Positions 42,655 to 51,054 of a stretch of 64,000 nt of DNA are shown here, in pieces. A program made the translations under genes and the position numbers. Location: the NCBI RefSeq assembly GCF_017876755.1, contig NZ_JAGIOO010000001.1, positions 4,759,786 to 4,823,785 on the forward strand. The letters run 5' to 3'. The notes beneath the pieces were generated by a model. It was not told the DNA's origin. It did not search any database and saw only the letters and a list, made by a program, of their open reading frames with translations. The DNA comes from Crossiella equi. GTDB lineage: Bacteria; Actinomycetota; Actinomycetes; Mycobacteriales; Pseudonocardiaceae. Every line of letters begins with the position of its first letter. Within the stretch, counting starts at the first letter, position 1.

Positions 42655-44055
42655 TCATGGTCGTTTCTGCGGGGATCCGGTACGAATCCGAAACTGGCGG
42701 ACTTCCTCTGCGAGGTCCTTGGCCTCCGCGATGTGCTGGTAGCGGCCGGCCTCCTCCTGCATGTCGATCATGCGGTCCGCGACCCGGACCGAGTTGACGC
42801 CCTCGCCCATGGAGTAGGCGATGCGGCCGATCTTGAGGCCCTCGCCCACGTCGCCGGACCGGATGTGGTTGGCGGAGAGCATGCTCAGGCCGAACACGTG
42901 CGTGCGCTTCATGTCGGCCTCATAGCCCTGGGTGCACTTGATCAGCTCGGCGACCGCGAGCGGCGCGTGCTTGGCCCGGAACTCATCGCTCGCGGCCAGC
43001 GAGTGGTGCACGGAGCCGATCATCCCGTGCAGGTCGTTGACCGTGAAGAAGCGCACCCACTCCGGCGCGTGGTCGAAGTCGGCGCGGGCGAACTCGTCCT
43101 TGGTCCGGCCGACCATCTTCATCGCCTGCTCGCGCATGCCCATCATCGCGTAGGCCCAGGCCTCGTTCGCACACAGCACGGCCACGGTCAGCGCGGAACC
43201 GGAGTCCTGCGCGGCCAGCTGGCCCAGCTGGAAGAGCTTGAGGGCGTCGTTCGGCTCGTCGTAGTGCAGGTAGACGCGGCCCATGCGGTACAGGATGTTG
43301 GCCACGAGGTCGTTCTTGTCGCACTGCTTGGCGTACTCCAGCGCCTTGCCGAAGTGGTTGCGCGCCGGGTCGAGCATGCCCGTGTCGAACGAGGTCCAGC
43401 CGGCCAGGCTGTGCAGGTCGGCCAGGGCCAGGCGCAGCCGTCGGCGCACCGGGTCGACCGCGTCGGCCCGCAGCAGCTGCTCCGCCCAGGACAGCTGCGC
43501 GATCACCGCGTCGCGGCAGGTGCCGCCGCCGTACTGGTAGTCAAGCGCGCGCAGAGCCTTCGTCGCAGCCTCGACCTGCATGACATCGGTCTTGCCGATG
43601 CGCTCGCGGGTCGGGGTGTTGGCCACCGAGGTGATCCACTGGCCGGGGTTGTCCGGCATGGTGACCACGCCCATGGTCACCGAAGCGGCGTGCTGAAGGA
43701 ACCTCCTCCGCTTCACCGACTCATCCTCCTCGGAGAAGGGGTCGTCGGAGACCCCGACCACCCGCACTGCGGTGGCTCCGTCGTAGGCGAGACCCATGTA
43801 GCCGCGCGGTACCTGGAGCCCGTCGGCGATCCGGGCCAGGACGTCGTAGGCCATGACCTGGCGTCCCTTGAGGATCTCCGACACCTCGGACTGCGACTGC
43901 CCCGTGGAGGCCGCGATCTGGCGCTGTGACACCCCCACCCTGCGCAGTAGTCGGTACACCGTGCTGATGTCCCGGGCTGCCAGGGCGTCCCGCATCTCCC
44001 GTTGCTCCCACGTATCTGGAGAAACGAGCGGTGGCTGGGCTCCGATGGTGTCCAT
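42655..44055 (-). CDS. XRE-family HTH regulator with TPR-like domain
   Basis: Residues ~25-85 hold an XRE-type HTH (LRRVGVSQRQIAASTGQSQS, then EVSEILKGRQVMAYDVLARIADGL). After a short linker with RRRFLQHAAS the rest (~170-440) is tetratricopeptide-like helical repeats (LVANILYRMGRVYLHYDE; ALTVAVLCANEAWAYAMMGM). ATG at 44055 follows AAGGGGG. 466 residues. Family knowledge: such proteins bind a peptide or small signal through the TPR part and control nearby genes. It is coupled to the phosphotransferase gene (1-nt gap) and divergent from two small genes; repeats of CCGATCGGCG lie in the divergent gap. Confidence 0.9.
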   Translation of the reverse strand: MDTIGAQPPLVSPDTWEQREMRDALAARDISTVYRLLRRVGVSQRQIAASTGQSQSEVSEILKGRQVMAYDVLARIADGLQVPRGYMGLAYDGATAVRVVGVSDDPFSEEDESVKRRRFLQHAASVTMGVVTMPDNPGQWITSVANTPTRERIGKTDVMQVEAATKALRALDYQYGGGTCRDAVIAQLSWAEQLLRADAVDPVRRRLRLALADLHSLAGWTSFDTGMLDPARNHFGKALEYAKQCDKNDLVANILYRMGRVYLHYDEPNDALKLFQLGQLAAQDSGSALTVAVLCANEAWAYAMMGMREQAMKMVGRTKDEFARADFDHAPEWVRFFTVNDLHGMIGSVHHSLAASDEFRAKHAPLAVAELIKCTQGYEADMKRTHVFGLSMLSANHIRSGDVGEGLKIGRIAYSMGEGVNSVRVADRMIDMQEEAGRYQHIAEAKDLAEEVRQFRIRTGSPQKRP

Positions 44056-44121
44056 TGCGCCCCCTTACGGCCGCTGGGCGTCAAGCGCAGAGTAAGGGCA
44101 GTTCGCAGCCCTGGAGAAGTG

Positions 44122-44192
44122 CCGATCGGCGAGGCTGATCGGCCCGACTGAACTCCAGTTACCGCTCACCGTGTTACTCACACCGATCGGCG
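44122..44192. promoter_or_regulatory. Two copies of CCGATCGGCG in divergent promoter region
   Basis: CCGATCGGCG (palindromic core CCGATCGG) at 44122-44131 and 44183-44192, 61 nt apart, and a degraded third copy GATCGGCC near 44137. The 215-nt gap lies between the XRE-TPR gene and the rightward small genes, so these are candidate operators for the XRE regulator. Confidence 0.45.
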
Positions 44193-44270
44193 CTGAAACG
44201 TCCCGTTCTGGTTCTACACCCCCCAATCTTAGTTTCGGTAAGGGATCGAGCACGGAGGGAAGTCGGAACC

Positions 44271-44546
44271 GTGGCGCTGACCGAGTCACCGAGCGTTGCC
44301 TCTGGCGACGGAGCCACCCCACAGGGGCAGCTCCCGGCGCCGCGGCAGGGCGCGGCGGGCCAGCGCCGGTGGTGGCGAGTCAGCTGCCGCGATTCGGTCA
44401 ACCGGCACCGTTTCCTGACCGTGTTCGTTGACCGAGACAGAGTTCTCCTCGTCGGGCCTCCCGGCGAGACCGCAGTGCTGTCGGCTGGACAGGTTGGCCA
44501 GCTCAAGACGGCTCTGCGCGAGGCCGCCGACCAGGCGGGAAGGTGA
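44271..44546 (+). CDS. Small conserved hypothetical protein
   Basis: GTG at 44271 follows GGAGGGAAG. 91 residues: a flexible N-terminus, then a compact segment WWRVSCRDSVNRHRFLTVFVDRDRVLLVGPPGETAVLS and a C-terminal helix. The Trp/Cys-Arg opening and V-F-V-D-R-D-R-V strand pattern suggest a small beta-strand fold. No catalytic motif. It is 13 nt before the next small gene, and both diverge from the XRE regulator; such small genes commonly accompany XRE-TPR regulators and may be its regulated partners. Confidence 0.65.
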   Translation: MALTESPSVASGDGATPQGQLPAPRQGAAGQRRWWRVSCRDSVNRHRFLTVFVDRDRVLLVGPPGETAVLSAGQVGQLKTALREAADQAGR

Positions 44547-44558
44547 CGGTGACGTCAG

Positions 44559-44882
44559 ATGGACGAGATTCTCGGACAGGTGCTGCGCAACGCGGTGTGG
44601 GAACGGCTCGACATGCTCACTGAGCTGGCCAACCGCGCTGACGCGCCGTCCTTGTTGTCCGTCGCGCGTTCCGAGCTGCCGCGGCTCACCGAGGGCTGGC
44701 GCGCGATGCTCGCTGCTCACGAACCCGATGACCGCGGCAACTGCCCCGAGTGCTCGACCCGCTGGCGCCAGCAGAAGGCACCGTGTTCGGTGTGGCGCGC
44801 GGCTTACGAGCACCTCGTGGCCGGCGGCCTCGCCCCACGTCCGGCACGGCACCTCCGCAGCACGTCCGCGAAGGTGTCCTGA
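44559..44882 (+). CDS. Small conserved hypothetical protein with Cys motif
   Basis: 107 residues; ATG at 44559 with a weak ribosome site. The N-terminal part is a helix (ILGQVLRNAVWERLDMLTELANRA); the C-terminal part holds GNCPECSTRWRQQKAPCSVW, with Cys-x2-Cys and a third Cys 12 residues on, which might bind a metal. It is 13 nt downstream of the 91-residue gene and probably in its operon. No family name is certain. Confidence 0.65.
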   Translation: MDEILGQVLRNAVWERLDMLTELANRADAPSLLSVARSELPRLTEGWRAMLAAHEPDDRGNCPECSTRWRQQKAPCSVWRAAYEHLVAGGLAPRPARHLRSTSAKVS

Positions 44883-45042
44883 CCTGGGACTGACGTCTCC
44901 CGCGGCCCTCGGGCTCTTCCCCGAACCGGGCAAGCCGCGGCAGCCGTCACGTGGCCGGTGGTCCGGGCCGGGCGAACCCCCGACCGCTCCGGGCCGGACC
45001 GCCGAGCCACTTGGTAATTCCTTCAAAATTCAACAGAGACTT

Positions 45043-45095
45043 CCGCGGGCCGGTGCTGAAGCACTCCCCTCCCCCCGACCGGCACCGGTCCGCGG
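45043..45095. terminator. 14-bp hairpin, probable terminator of leftward transcript
   Basis: Arms CCGCGGGCCGGTGC (45043-45056) and GCACCGGTCCGCGG (45082-45095) pair with one G-T wobble around a 25-nt loop. Read leftward it is followed by an A/T-rich stretch (TTGAATTTTGAAGG), consistent with termination of the MFS transcripts. Confidence 0.5.
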
Positions 45096-45110
45096 ATTCC
45101 CAAAGCCACC

Positions 45111-45162
45111 CCTCGGGTGGCCTGCTCCTCCCGCGCAGGCCATCCGAGGGGTTTCGATTTTT
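45111..45162 (+). terminator. Intrinsic terminator with T-run, rightward
   Basis: Arms CCTCGGGTGGCCTGC (45111-45125) and GCAGGCCATCCGAGG (45135-45149) pair with one wobble; 9-nt loop. The following bases are GGTTTCGATTTTTG, giving the T-run of a classical rho-independent terminator, uncommon in such GC-rich DNA. It would end the 44271-44882 operon. Confidence 0.75.
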
Positions 45163-45191
45163 GCCAGACCTACTGCTTTCGAGTGGATCGC

Positions 45192-46433
45192 TCAGGCAAC
45201 CGAGCGAATTCGGAAGATCAAGAATGAACCGATCAAGGTGAGCACGCCGGAGACCGCGAACAGACCGGCGTAACCACCCAGGTTCCCGAGCACCGCGGTG
45301 GCCACCAGAGGGCCCACGACCTGCGGGATCCCGTGCGAGATGTTGATGACGCCGAGGTCCTTGGCGCGGTGCTCGGCGGCGGGCAGCACCTCGGTCAGCA
45401 GCGCGGTGTCCACGGCCACGAAGGCGCCGAACGAGACCGCCAGGACCACGGTGCTGGCCAGCAGCAGCGGCCAGGTGATCGTGGGCACCAGCATCACCGA
45501 GGACAGCGTGACGACCAGGCCCGAGACGAAGATGAACTTCTTGCGCTTGCGGGCCTTGTCGGACCGGCCGCCGATGAAGATCGCCGCCGGCACCATGACC
45601 ACCGCGTTCAGCAGCGTGACCAGCAGCAGGTCCTCCTGCGGGTGCTCCGAGCGGATCACGTCCTGCAGGATGTAGAGCGTGTAGAGGGTGCCCATCACGA
45701 AGCCGAGGTTCATCAGCAGGCGGTTGAGCAGGGCCCACGCGAAGTCCGGGTGCTTGCTCGGCGAGACGTAGAAGCCGCTGAGCAGCGCGCCCACCCCGCC
45801 CGGTGGCCGCTGCTCGCGCCGCAGCACCGCCTCGGCCGAGCGCAGGACGAACGGCAGCGCCAGCAGCACCAGCAGCACGGCGAGCACGACGTAGCTGGTC
45901 ATGGCGGGCTTGATGCTGGTGGCGATGATGATGCCGACCAGGCCGCCGATGGTCTGGGCGAACCCGATCCAGCCGCCGACCAGGCCGCGTTGCAGCACCG
46001 GCACCCGGTCCGGGATGGAGGCGAGCAGCCCGGCGAGCATCGCGCCGAACGCGGTCTGCACGCCGCACCAGGCGATGATCATCACCGCCACGCTGCCCGC
46101 GTTGCCGAGCGCGACCAGGCTGACCGAACCGAGCACGGCACCGGCCACGATCCAGGGCCGCCTGCGGCCGAACTTCGAGGTCGTGCGGTCGGAGGCGAAG
46201 CCGACGAGGATGGTGGCGATCATGCCGACCAGCCCGCCGATGCCAGCGGTCAGTCCGAACAGGCCTTCCTTGTCCGAGGGCGCGAAGTGCTCGGCCTGGC
46301 CGAGCAGCAGCACCTGGACCGGTCCGAAGTGCACAGCCCACACCCCGAGCACCGCACCGGTGAGGGCGGTGATCCAGCCGCCGCTCACGCGTTCGACGGG
46401 CTCGGCCAGCGCGTCGGGAACCGTCGTCGTCAT
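45192..46433 (-). CDS. MFS transporter (SLC45/GPH-like sugar type), copy 1
   Basis: Twelve hydrophobic helices; the loop after helix 2 has GFASDRTTSKFGRRRPW, the (G/S)-x-x-S-D-R-T-x-x-(R/K)-x-G-R-R-(R/H)-P motif of the sucrose/glycoside-type MFS branch. 413 residues. ATG at 46433. It is a paralogue of the two genes upstream (FGPVQVLLLGQAEHFAP matches FGPTILLLPTQAARFAP and FGPLNLLLGQQAAAFAP). Likely proton-coupled export or import of a (gluco)side; which is unknown. Same strand as the GH1 beta-glucosidase gene. Confidence 0.88.
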   Translation of the reverse strand: MTTTVPDALAEPVERVSGGWITALTGAVLGVWAVHFGPVQVLLLGQAEHFAPSDKEGLFGLTAGIGGLVGMIATILVGFASDRTTSKFGRRRPWIVAGAVLGSVSLVALGNAGSVAVMIIAWCGVQTAFGAMLAGLLASIPDRVPVLQRGLVGGWIGFAQTIGGLVGIIIATSIKPAMTSYVVLAVLLVLLALPFVLRSAEAVLRREQRPPGGVGALLSGFYVSPSKHPDFAWALLNRLLMNLGFVMGTLYTLYILQDVIRSEHPQEDLLLVTLLNAVVMVPAAIFIGGRSDKARKRKKFIFVSGLVVTLSSVMLVPTITWPLLLASTVVLAVSFGAFVAVDTALLTEVLPAAEHRAKDLGVINISHGIPQVVGPLVATAVLGNLGGYAGLFAVSGVLTLIGSFLIFRIRSVA

Positions 46434-46478
46434 GTGATGACGCTAACAACGGGAGATCACGGCGAGGAGTCCTGGCCG

Positions 46479-47699
46479 TCAGTGGACAGCACGAATTCTC
46501 AAGATCACCAAGCCGCCGACGGCCGCGCACAGGGCGGAGAGCAGGAAGACCGCGGTGTACCCGGCGGGCTCGTGCCCGGCCAGCAGCGGCGCGGCCAGGG
46601 CCGGGGCCACCAGCTGCGGCAGCGACCGGCTGACGTTGTTCACGCCCAGGTCCTTGGCCCGGTCCGCCGCGGCGGGCAGCACGGCCGAGGCGATGGCCAG
46701 GTCCACGGTGGCGAAGACCCCGAGCCCGAAGCCCAGCAGCACCGAGCTGAACAGGAACATCGGCCAGCCGGGCGCGAAGACCAGCACGAGCCCGGAGGCG
46801 CTCATCAGCCCAGCCGCGACCAGCACGAACACCTTGCGCCGCCCGGTCCGGTCGGACCAGTGGCCGAACAGCGCGGCGGCCGCGATGGTGGCCAGCGTGG
46901 TGACCGTGGTGGACAGCGCGGTGCCGCCCTCCGGGTCGTCGTGGTGCAGCGCGTCGGTCAGGTAGAACAGCGTGTACAGCGTGGCCAGGGCGAAGCTGAC
47001 GTTGAGCAGGAACTGGCTGGCCATGGCCCACAGGAAGTCCGGGTGTTTCCTCGGTGAGACCCACAGCGACCGCAGCGCCGGGCGGCCCTCCTGCGGTGCG
47101 AGCTGCGGATCACGGTTGACCAGCAGGAACGGCAGCACCGAGGCCAGCAGCAGCACCGCGCACAGCCCGTACCCGGCCAGCGGGTCCCCGGCCGCGACGA
47201 GCACCAGGTTGCCCAGCAGCGAGCCCGCCGCCTGGGCCAGCCCGATCAGCCCGCTGACCAGGCCGCGCTGCGTCACCGGCACGTGGTCGGGCACCGCGGC
47301 GAGCAGGCCGGTGAACACCGCCGAGGCGCCGAGCTGCACCGCGCACCAGCCGACCAGCAGCCCGGTGACGTCAGTGGCCTGGCTCAGCCCGAGCAGGCTG
47401 ACCGCGGCCACCGCCACCCCGCTGACCAGCCACGGCTTGCGCGGGCCGTACCGCGAGGTGGTGCGGTCGGAGAGCAGGCCGCACACGATGTGCCCGACCA
47501 GCAGCACGAGCGAGCCCGCGCCGGTGACCAGGCCGAGCGCGTTCTCCTTCTCCTCCGGCGCGAACCGGGCGGCCTGGGTGGGCAGCAGCAGGATGGTCGG
47601 GCCGAAGTAGACGACCCACAGACCAAGCGTCGCGGTGGTGAGGGCGACGACCCAGCCCCGGCCCACCTTGCGTTCCGGCTCGGTCAGCAGCGTCGTCAT
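46479..47699 (-). CDS. MFS transporter (SLC45/GPH-like sugar type), copy 2
   Basis: Same fold and loop motif (GLLSDRTTSRYGPRKPW) as copies 1 and 3. ATG at 47699 with AGGGTG; GTG at 47708 is an alternative. 406 residues. It is separated from copy 1 by 45 nt and from copy 3 by 72 nt. A tandem duplication is the simplest origin. The loop changes Arg-Arg to Pro-Arg, perhaps a sign of divergence. Confidence 0.88.
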   Translation of the reverse strand: MTTLLTEPERKVGRGWVVALTTATLGLWVVYFGPTILLLPTQAARFAPEEKENALGLVTGAGSLVLLVGHIVCGLLSDRTTSRYGPRKPWLVSGVAVAAVSLLGLSQATDVTGLLVGWCAVQLGASAVFTGLLAAVPDHVPVTQRGLVSGLIGLAQAAGSLLGNLVLVAAGDPLAGYGLCAVLLLASVLPFLLVNRDPQLAPQEGRPALRSLWVSPRKHPDFLWAMASQFLLNVSFALATLYTLFYLTDALHHDDPEGGTALSTTVTTLATIAAAALFGHWSDRTGRRKVFVLVAAGLMSASGLVLVFAPGWPMFLFSSVLLGFGLGVFATVDLAIASAVLPAAADRAKDLGVNNVSRSLPQLVAPALAAPLLAGHEPAGYTAVFLLSALCAAVGGLVILRIRAVH

Positions 47700-47771
47700 G
47701 CGCGGCACCCTAGGCGGGCTCCAGGACGGTGACCAGGCAGAACAAGTGGTTCTTCCTGTGCTTGACCCGTC

Positions 47772-48989
47772 TTACCGAACGCCCCGGATCCGGCCGACCA
47801 GCAGGCCGCCGAGCAGCGTGACCAGGGCGGCCAGGCCGTACAGCGCGGGGTAGCCGCCGAGCAGGGCGAGCACCGGCGCGGCCAGCACCGGGGCCAGCAC
47901 CTGCGGCAGCGCGGCGGCGATGTTGACCACCCCGAGGTCCTTGGCCCGGTCCTCCTCGGCGGGCAGCACCTCCGTGAGCAGCGCGAAGTCCACCGAGGTG
48001 TACACACCGAAGCCGAGACCAAGGACGACGGTCGACGTCAACACCGCGGGCCACACCGGCCAGAGCGCCAGGGCCCCGAGGGCCGCCGCCATCACCACCG
48101 AGGCCCAGGTGACGAAGACCTTTCGTCGCCCCGCACGGTCCGACCAACGTCCACTGAGGACCGTCGTGCCGATCATGCTCACCGCGTAGACCGCGGTCAG
48201 GATCAGCACGCCGGTGCCCGGATCCGGGTGGCCGACCGCGTCGGTGAGGAAGAACAGCAGGTAGAGGGTGCCGAGCGCGTTGCCGGTGTTGAGCAGGAAC
48301 CGCGTCAGCCAGGCCCAGGCGAAGTCCGGGTGCCGGCGGGGCGAGATCCAGAACGAGGCGAGAGTTCGGCCCGGCTGTACCGGCCGCCGTCCGGCGAGCA
48401 CGGCGTCGCGGCTGCGTGCGACGAACGGCAGGACCGAGACGATGAGCAACGTCGCACATCCGAGGTAACCCCAAGCGGTCTCCCCGAGCGCGGTGGCCAG
48501 GGTGGTACCGCCGAGCACACCGAGCATCTGGGCCAGGCCGACCCAGCCGCCGACCACCCCGCGCTGCCGCACCGGCACGTGGTCGGGCACCTCGGCGGTG
48601 AGCGCGGCCAGGCTCGCGTTCACCCCGGCCTGCACCAGGCACCAGCCGATGGCCATCACCACGACGTTGGTGGCCCCGGCGAGCAGGATCAGCGCGGCGG
48701 CGCCGAGCAGCGCGCCGGACACCGTCCACGGGTGCCGCCGCCCGAACCGTCCCCTGGTGCGGTCGGACAGGGCGCCCGCGAGCGGGTTGGCGATCACCGA
48801 CACCGCCGCGCCGAGCCCGGTGACCACCGCGAGCACCGTCTCCTTGTGCTCCGGCGCGAACGCGGCGGCCTGCTGGCCGAGCAGCAGGTTCAGCGGGCCG
48901 AAGAACGCGGCCCAGACACCGATGTTGGCCAGCGTGAGGAGGCTGACCCACCCCGCCCCGACACTCCGCCGGGGCTCCGTGGTGGTCAT
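47772..48989 (-). CDS. MFS transporter (SLC45/GPH-like sugar type), copy 3
   Basis: Starts MTTTEPRRSVGAGWVSLLTL at 48989, overlapping the stop of the beta-glucosidase gene (ATGA), so the two are translationally coupled. Loop motif GALSDRTRGRFGRRHPW. 405 residues, twelve helices. The coupling makes this copy the likely uptake route for the glucosidase's substrate (cellobiose or another beta-glucoside), an inference. Confidence 0.9.
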   Translation of the reverse strand: MTTTEPRRSVGAGWVSLLTLANIGVWAAFFGPLNLLLGQQAAAFAPEHKETVLAVVTGLGAAVSVIANPLAGALSDRTRGRFGRRHPWTVSGALLGAAALILLAGATNVVVMAIGWCLVQAGVNASLAALTAEVPDHVPVRQRGVVGGWVGLAQMLGVLGGTTLATALGETAWGYLGCATLLIVSVLPFVARSRDAVLAGRRPVQPGRTLASFWISPRRHPDFAWAWLTRFLLNTGNALGTLYLLFFLTDAVGHPDPGTGVLILTAVYAVSMIGTTVLSGRWSDRAGRRKVFVTWASVVMAAALGALALWPVWPAVLTSTVVLGLGFGVYTSVDFALLTEVLPAEEDRAKDLGVVNIAAALPQVLAPVLAAPVLALLGGYPALYGLAALVTLLGGLLVGRIRGVR

Positions 48990-50308
48990 CCCCGCCTGTC
49001 CAGCTGGCCCTGCAGCCAGCGGAAGGAGTCCTTGGGCGTGCGGACCTGGGTCTGGAAGTCCACGTGCACCAGCCCGAACGGCTGGCCGTAGCCCTCGGCC
49101 CACTCGAAGTTGTCCAGCAGGCTCCACACGTAGTAGCCGCGCACGTCCACACCGGCGTCCACCGCCGCGCGCAGGGCGGTCAGGTGCTCGCGCAGGAAGT
49201 CCACCCTCGGCTGGTCGTGCACCGCGCCGTCCGGGCCGAGGTCCTCGGCGAAGCTCGCGCCGTTCTCGGTGATGTAGACCGGCGGCAGGCGGTCGGCGTA
49301 GCGCTCGCGCAGCTGGACCAGCAGCTCGCGCAGCCCGTCCGGCACGATCGGGTTGCCCATCAGCGTCTTGGGGTGCTCGGCGATGTCGGCCAGGTCGAAC
49401 GGCATCGGGTTGCCCTCGGACGGGGCCGCGATGCGAGTGGGGTTGTAGTAGTTGACCCCGTAGAAGTCGAGCGGCTCGGCGATCACGGCCAGGTCCTCGG
49501 CCGGGATCTCGATGCCCAGGTGCTCCGGGTTCCGGCCCAGCAGCACCGGGTCGGCGAAGAGCCGGTTGTGCAGCGCGTCGTAGGCGGCGGCCGCGGCCAG
49601 GGTCTCCGGGCGGTCGTCGGCGGTCCAGACCGGGGTGTGGTTGTTCGCGGTGCCCACGGCCGTGGCCCCGCCCGCGCGCAGGGCCCGCACCGCCAGGCCG
49701 TGCGCGAGCAGCTGGTGGTGCGCGGTGGGCAGCGCGTCGAAGAGCAGGGTCTGGCCGGGCGCGTGCTGGCCGACGCCGTAGCCGAGCAGCGTGATCATCG
49801 CGGGCTCGTTGAGCGGTACCCACAGCGCGACCCGGTCGGCGAAGGCCTCGGTGAGCACGGCCGCGTAGTCGGCGAAGCGCAGCGCGGTGTCCCGGTTGAG
49901 CCAGCCGCCCTCGTCCTCGAGCACCTGCGGGGTGTCCCAGTGGTAGAGCGTGGCCATCGGCGCCAGGCCGTAGGAGCAGAGCGTGTCCAGCAGCCGGTCG
50001 TAGAAGCCGAGGCCCTCGCGGCTGAGCGTGCGCCCGTCCGGCTGAATACGAGGCCAGGCGATGGAGAACCGGTAGCTGTCCAGGCCGAGCTCGCGCATGA
50101 GCGCGATGTCCTCGGGGTACCGGTGGTAGTGGTCGCACGCGTGCTCGCCCGTGTCACCCGACCGGGTCTTTCCGGGCGTCTCCGCGAAGGTGTCCCAGGT
50201 GGACCGCCCACGGCCGCCCGCGGTTACGGCACCCTCGACCTGGTAGGCGGACGTGGCGGCTCCCCAAACGAAATCACCGGGGAAGTGGGGGATCGCGGAG
50301 TCGAGCAC
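48986..50308 (-). CDS. GH1 family beta-glucosidase
   Basis: GTG at 50308 follows GAGGAGGC by 5 nt and gives LDSAIPHFPGDFVWGAATSAYQVEG. Acid/base Glu in WVPLNEPAMI and nucleophile Glu in YITENGASF; WSLLDNFEWAEGY binds the aglycone-side glucose. 440 residues, standard GH1. No signal peptide, so the substrate is imported. First gene of an operon with an MFS transporter, divergent from a TetR-type regulator with a palindromic site between them. Other GH1 activities (galactosidase, 6-phospho-glucosidase) cannot be excluded. Confidence 0.94.
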   Translation of the reverse strand: MLDSAIPHFPGDFVWGAATSAYQVEGAVTAGGRGRSTWDTFAETPGKTRSGDTGEHACDHYHRYPEDIALMRELGLDSYRFSIAWPRIQPDGRTLSREGLGFYDRLLDTLCSYGLAPMATLYHWDTPQVLEDEGGWLNRDTALRFADYAAVLTEAFADRVALWVPLNEPAMITLLGYGVGQHAPGQTLLFDALPTAHHQLLAHGLAVRALRAGGATAVGTANNHTPVWTADDRPETLAAAAAYDALHNRLFADPVLLGRNPEHLGIEIPAEDLAVIAEPLDFYGVNYYNPTRIAAPSEGNPMPFDLADIAEHPKTLMGNPIVPDGLRELLVQLRERYADRLPPVYITENGASFAEDLGPDGAVHDQPRVDFLREHLTALRAAVDAGVDVRGYYVWSLLDNFEWAEGYGQPFGLVHVDFQTQVRTPKDSFRWLQGQLDRRG

Positions 50309-50326
50309 CGAGCCTCCTCGCGCTAA

Positions 50327-50343
50327 TGTGAATCCGATTCGCA
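50327..50343. promoter_or_regulatory. Candidate TetR operator, TGTGAATCCGATTCGCA
   Basis: 17-nt near-perfect dyad (TGYGAATC-x-GATTCRCA) in the 128-nt gap between the beta-glucosidase gene (50308) and the divergent TetR gene (50437). Size and position fit a TetR-family operator controlling both. No experimental support is available in the sequence. Confidence 0.6.
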
Positions 50344-50436
50344 TCTTAGGCGTGTCGCGGTTCACACGAAAGAGCTTCTTGGCCGCCCACGCCAGAATGA
50401 ACGCCCGTCCGCCGCCGAACCTCCAGGGAGCCGCCC

Positions 50437-51051
50437 GTGTCAGCTGAACTCACCCCGCTGCGGCGCAGGCCGGTACAGCAGCGCAGCGCCCAGCGGGTGG
50501 AACGGATGCTGGACGCCTGCGCCGAGCTGGTCGCCGAACACGGCTACGACGGGGTGACCACCACCCTGATCGCCGAACGTGCCGGAGTCGCGGTCGGTTC
50601 GCTCTACCAGTTCTTCCCGGACAAGCGCGCCGTCGTGCAGGCGCTGACCATGCGCAACCTGGACCGCTTCCTCAGCCAGGTGCTGGAGAAGCTGGCCGAG
50701 GTCGAGCTCGCGCACTGGTGGGACGTGGTCGACCGCGCCTTCGACGTCTACATCGCCATGCACCGCGAGGTGCCCGGCTTCCGCAAGGTGCACTTCGGCG
50801 ACGCGGTCGACGTGCGCCTGCTCGACGAGGGCAAGGACAACAACACCGTCATCGCCGACCGCCTGGCGCAGCTGATCACCGAGCGGTTCGGCCTGACCCT
50901 GGCCGAAGTGCAGCTGCCGATGGCGGTGGCCATCGAGGCGGCCGACGCCGTGCTCGCGCTGGCGTTCCGGCACGACCCCGATGGCGACCCGGCCGTGGTG
51001 GCCGAGGCGAAGGCCCTGGTCCGCGACTACCTGGGCGCCCGCATCCGCTAG
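50437..51051 (+). CDS. TetR-family transcriptional regulator
   Basis: GTG at 50437; N-terminal HTH: RVERMLDACAELVAEHGYDG, TTTLIAERAGVAVGSLYQFF, PDKRAVVQAL. 204 residues with a ligand-binding C-terminal helical domain. It is divergent from the beta-glucosidase/MFS operon, with a 17-nt palindrome in between, so it probably represses that operon (and itself) until a glucoside-derived ligand binds. Ends 3 nt before the convergent PLP-enzyme stop. Confidence 0.93.
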   Translation: MSAELTPLRRRPVQQRSAQRVERMLDACAELVAEHGYDGVTTTLIAERAGVAVGSLYQFFPDKRAVVQALTMRNLDRFLSQVLEKLAEVELAHWWDVVDRAFDVYIAMHREVPGFRKVHFGDAVDVRLLDEGKDNNTVIADRLAQLITERFGLTLAEVQLPMAVAIEAADAVLALAFRHDPDGDPAVVAEAKALVRDYLGARIR

Positions 51052-51054
51052 CCG

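Larger units (their letters stand above)
44883..45191. other. 309-nt intergenic region between convergent genes, with two long hairpins
   Basis: No coding capacity is visible. It contains two consecutive hairpins (45043-45095 and 45111-45149) described separately, and an AT-richer patch near 45014-45042. Convergent transcripts enter it from both sides: the small-gene operon and the MFS cluster. Confidence 0.6.

Noticed and set aside
47739-47753. AGAAC-N5-GTTCT inverted repeat between MFS copies 2 and 3
   Set aside because: Five-base arms only; expected by chance and without supporting promoter elements.
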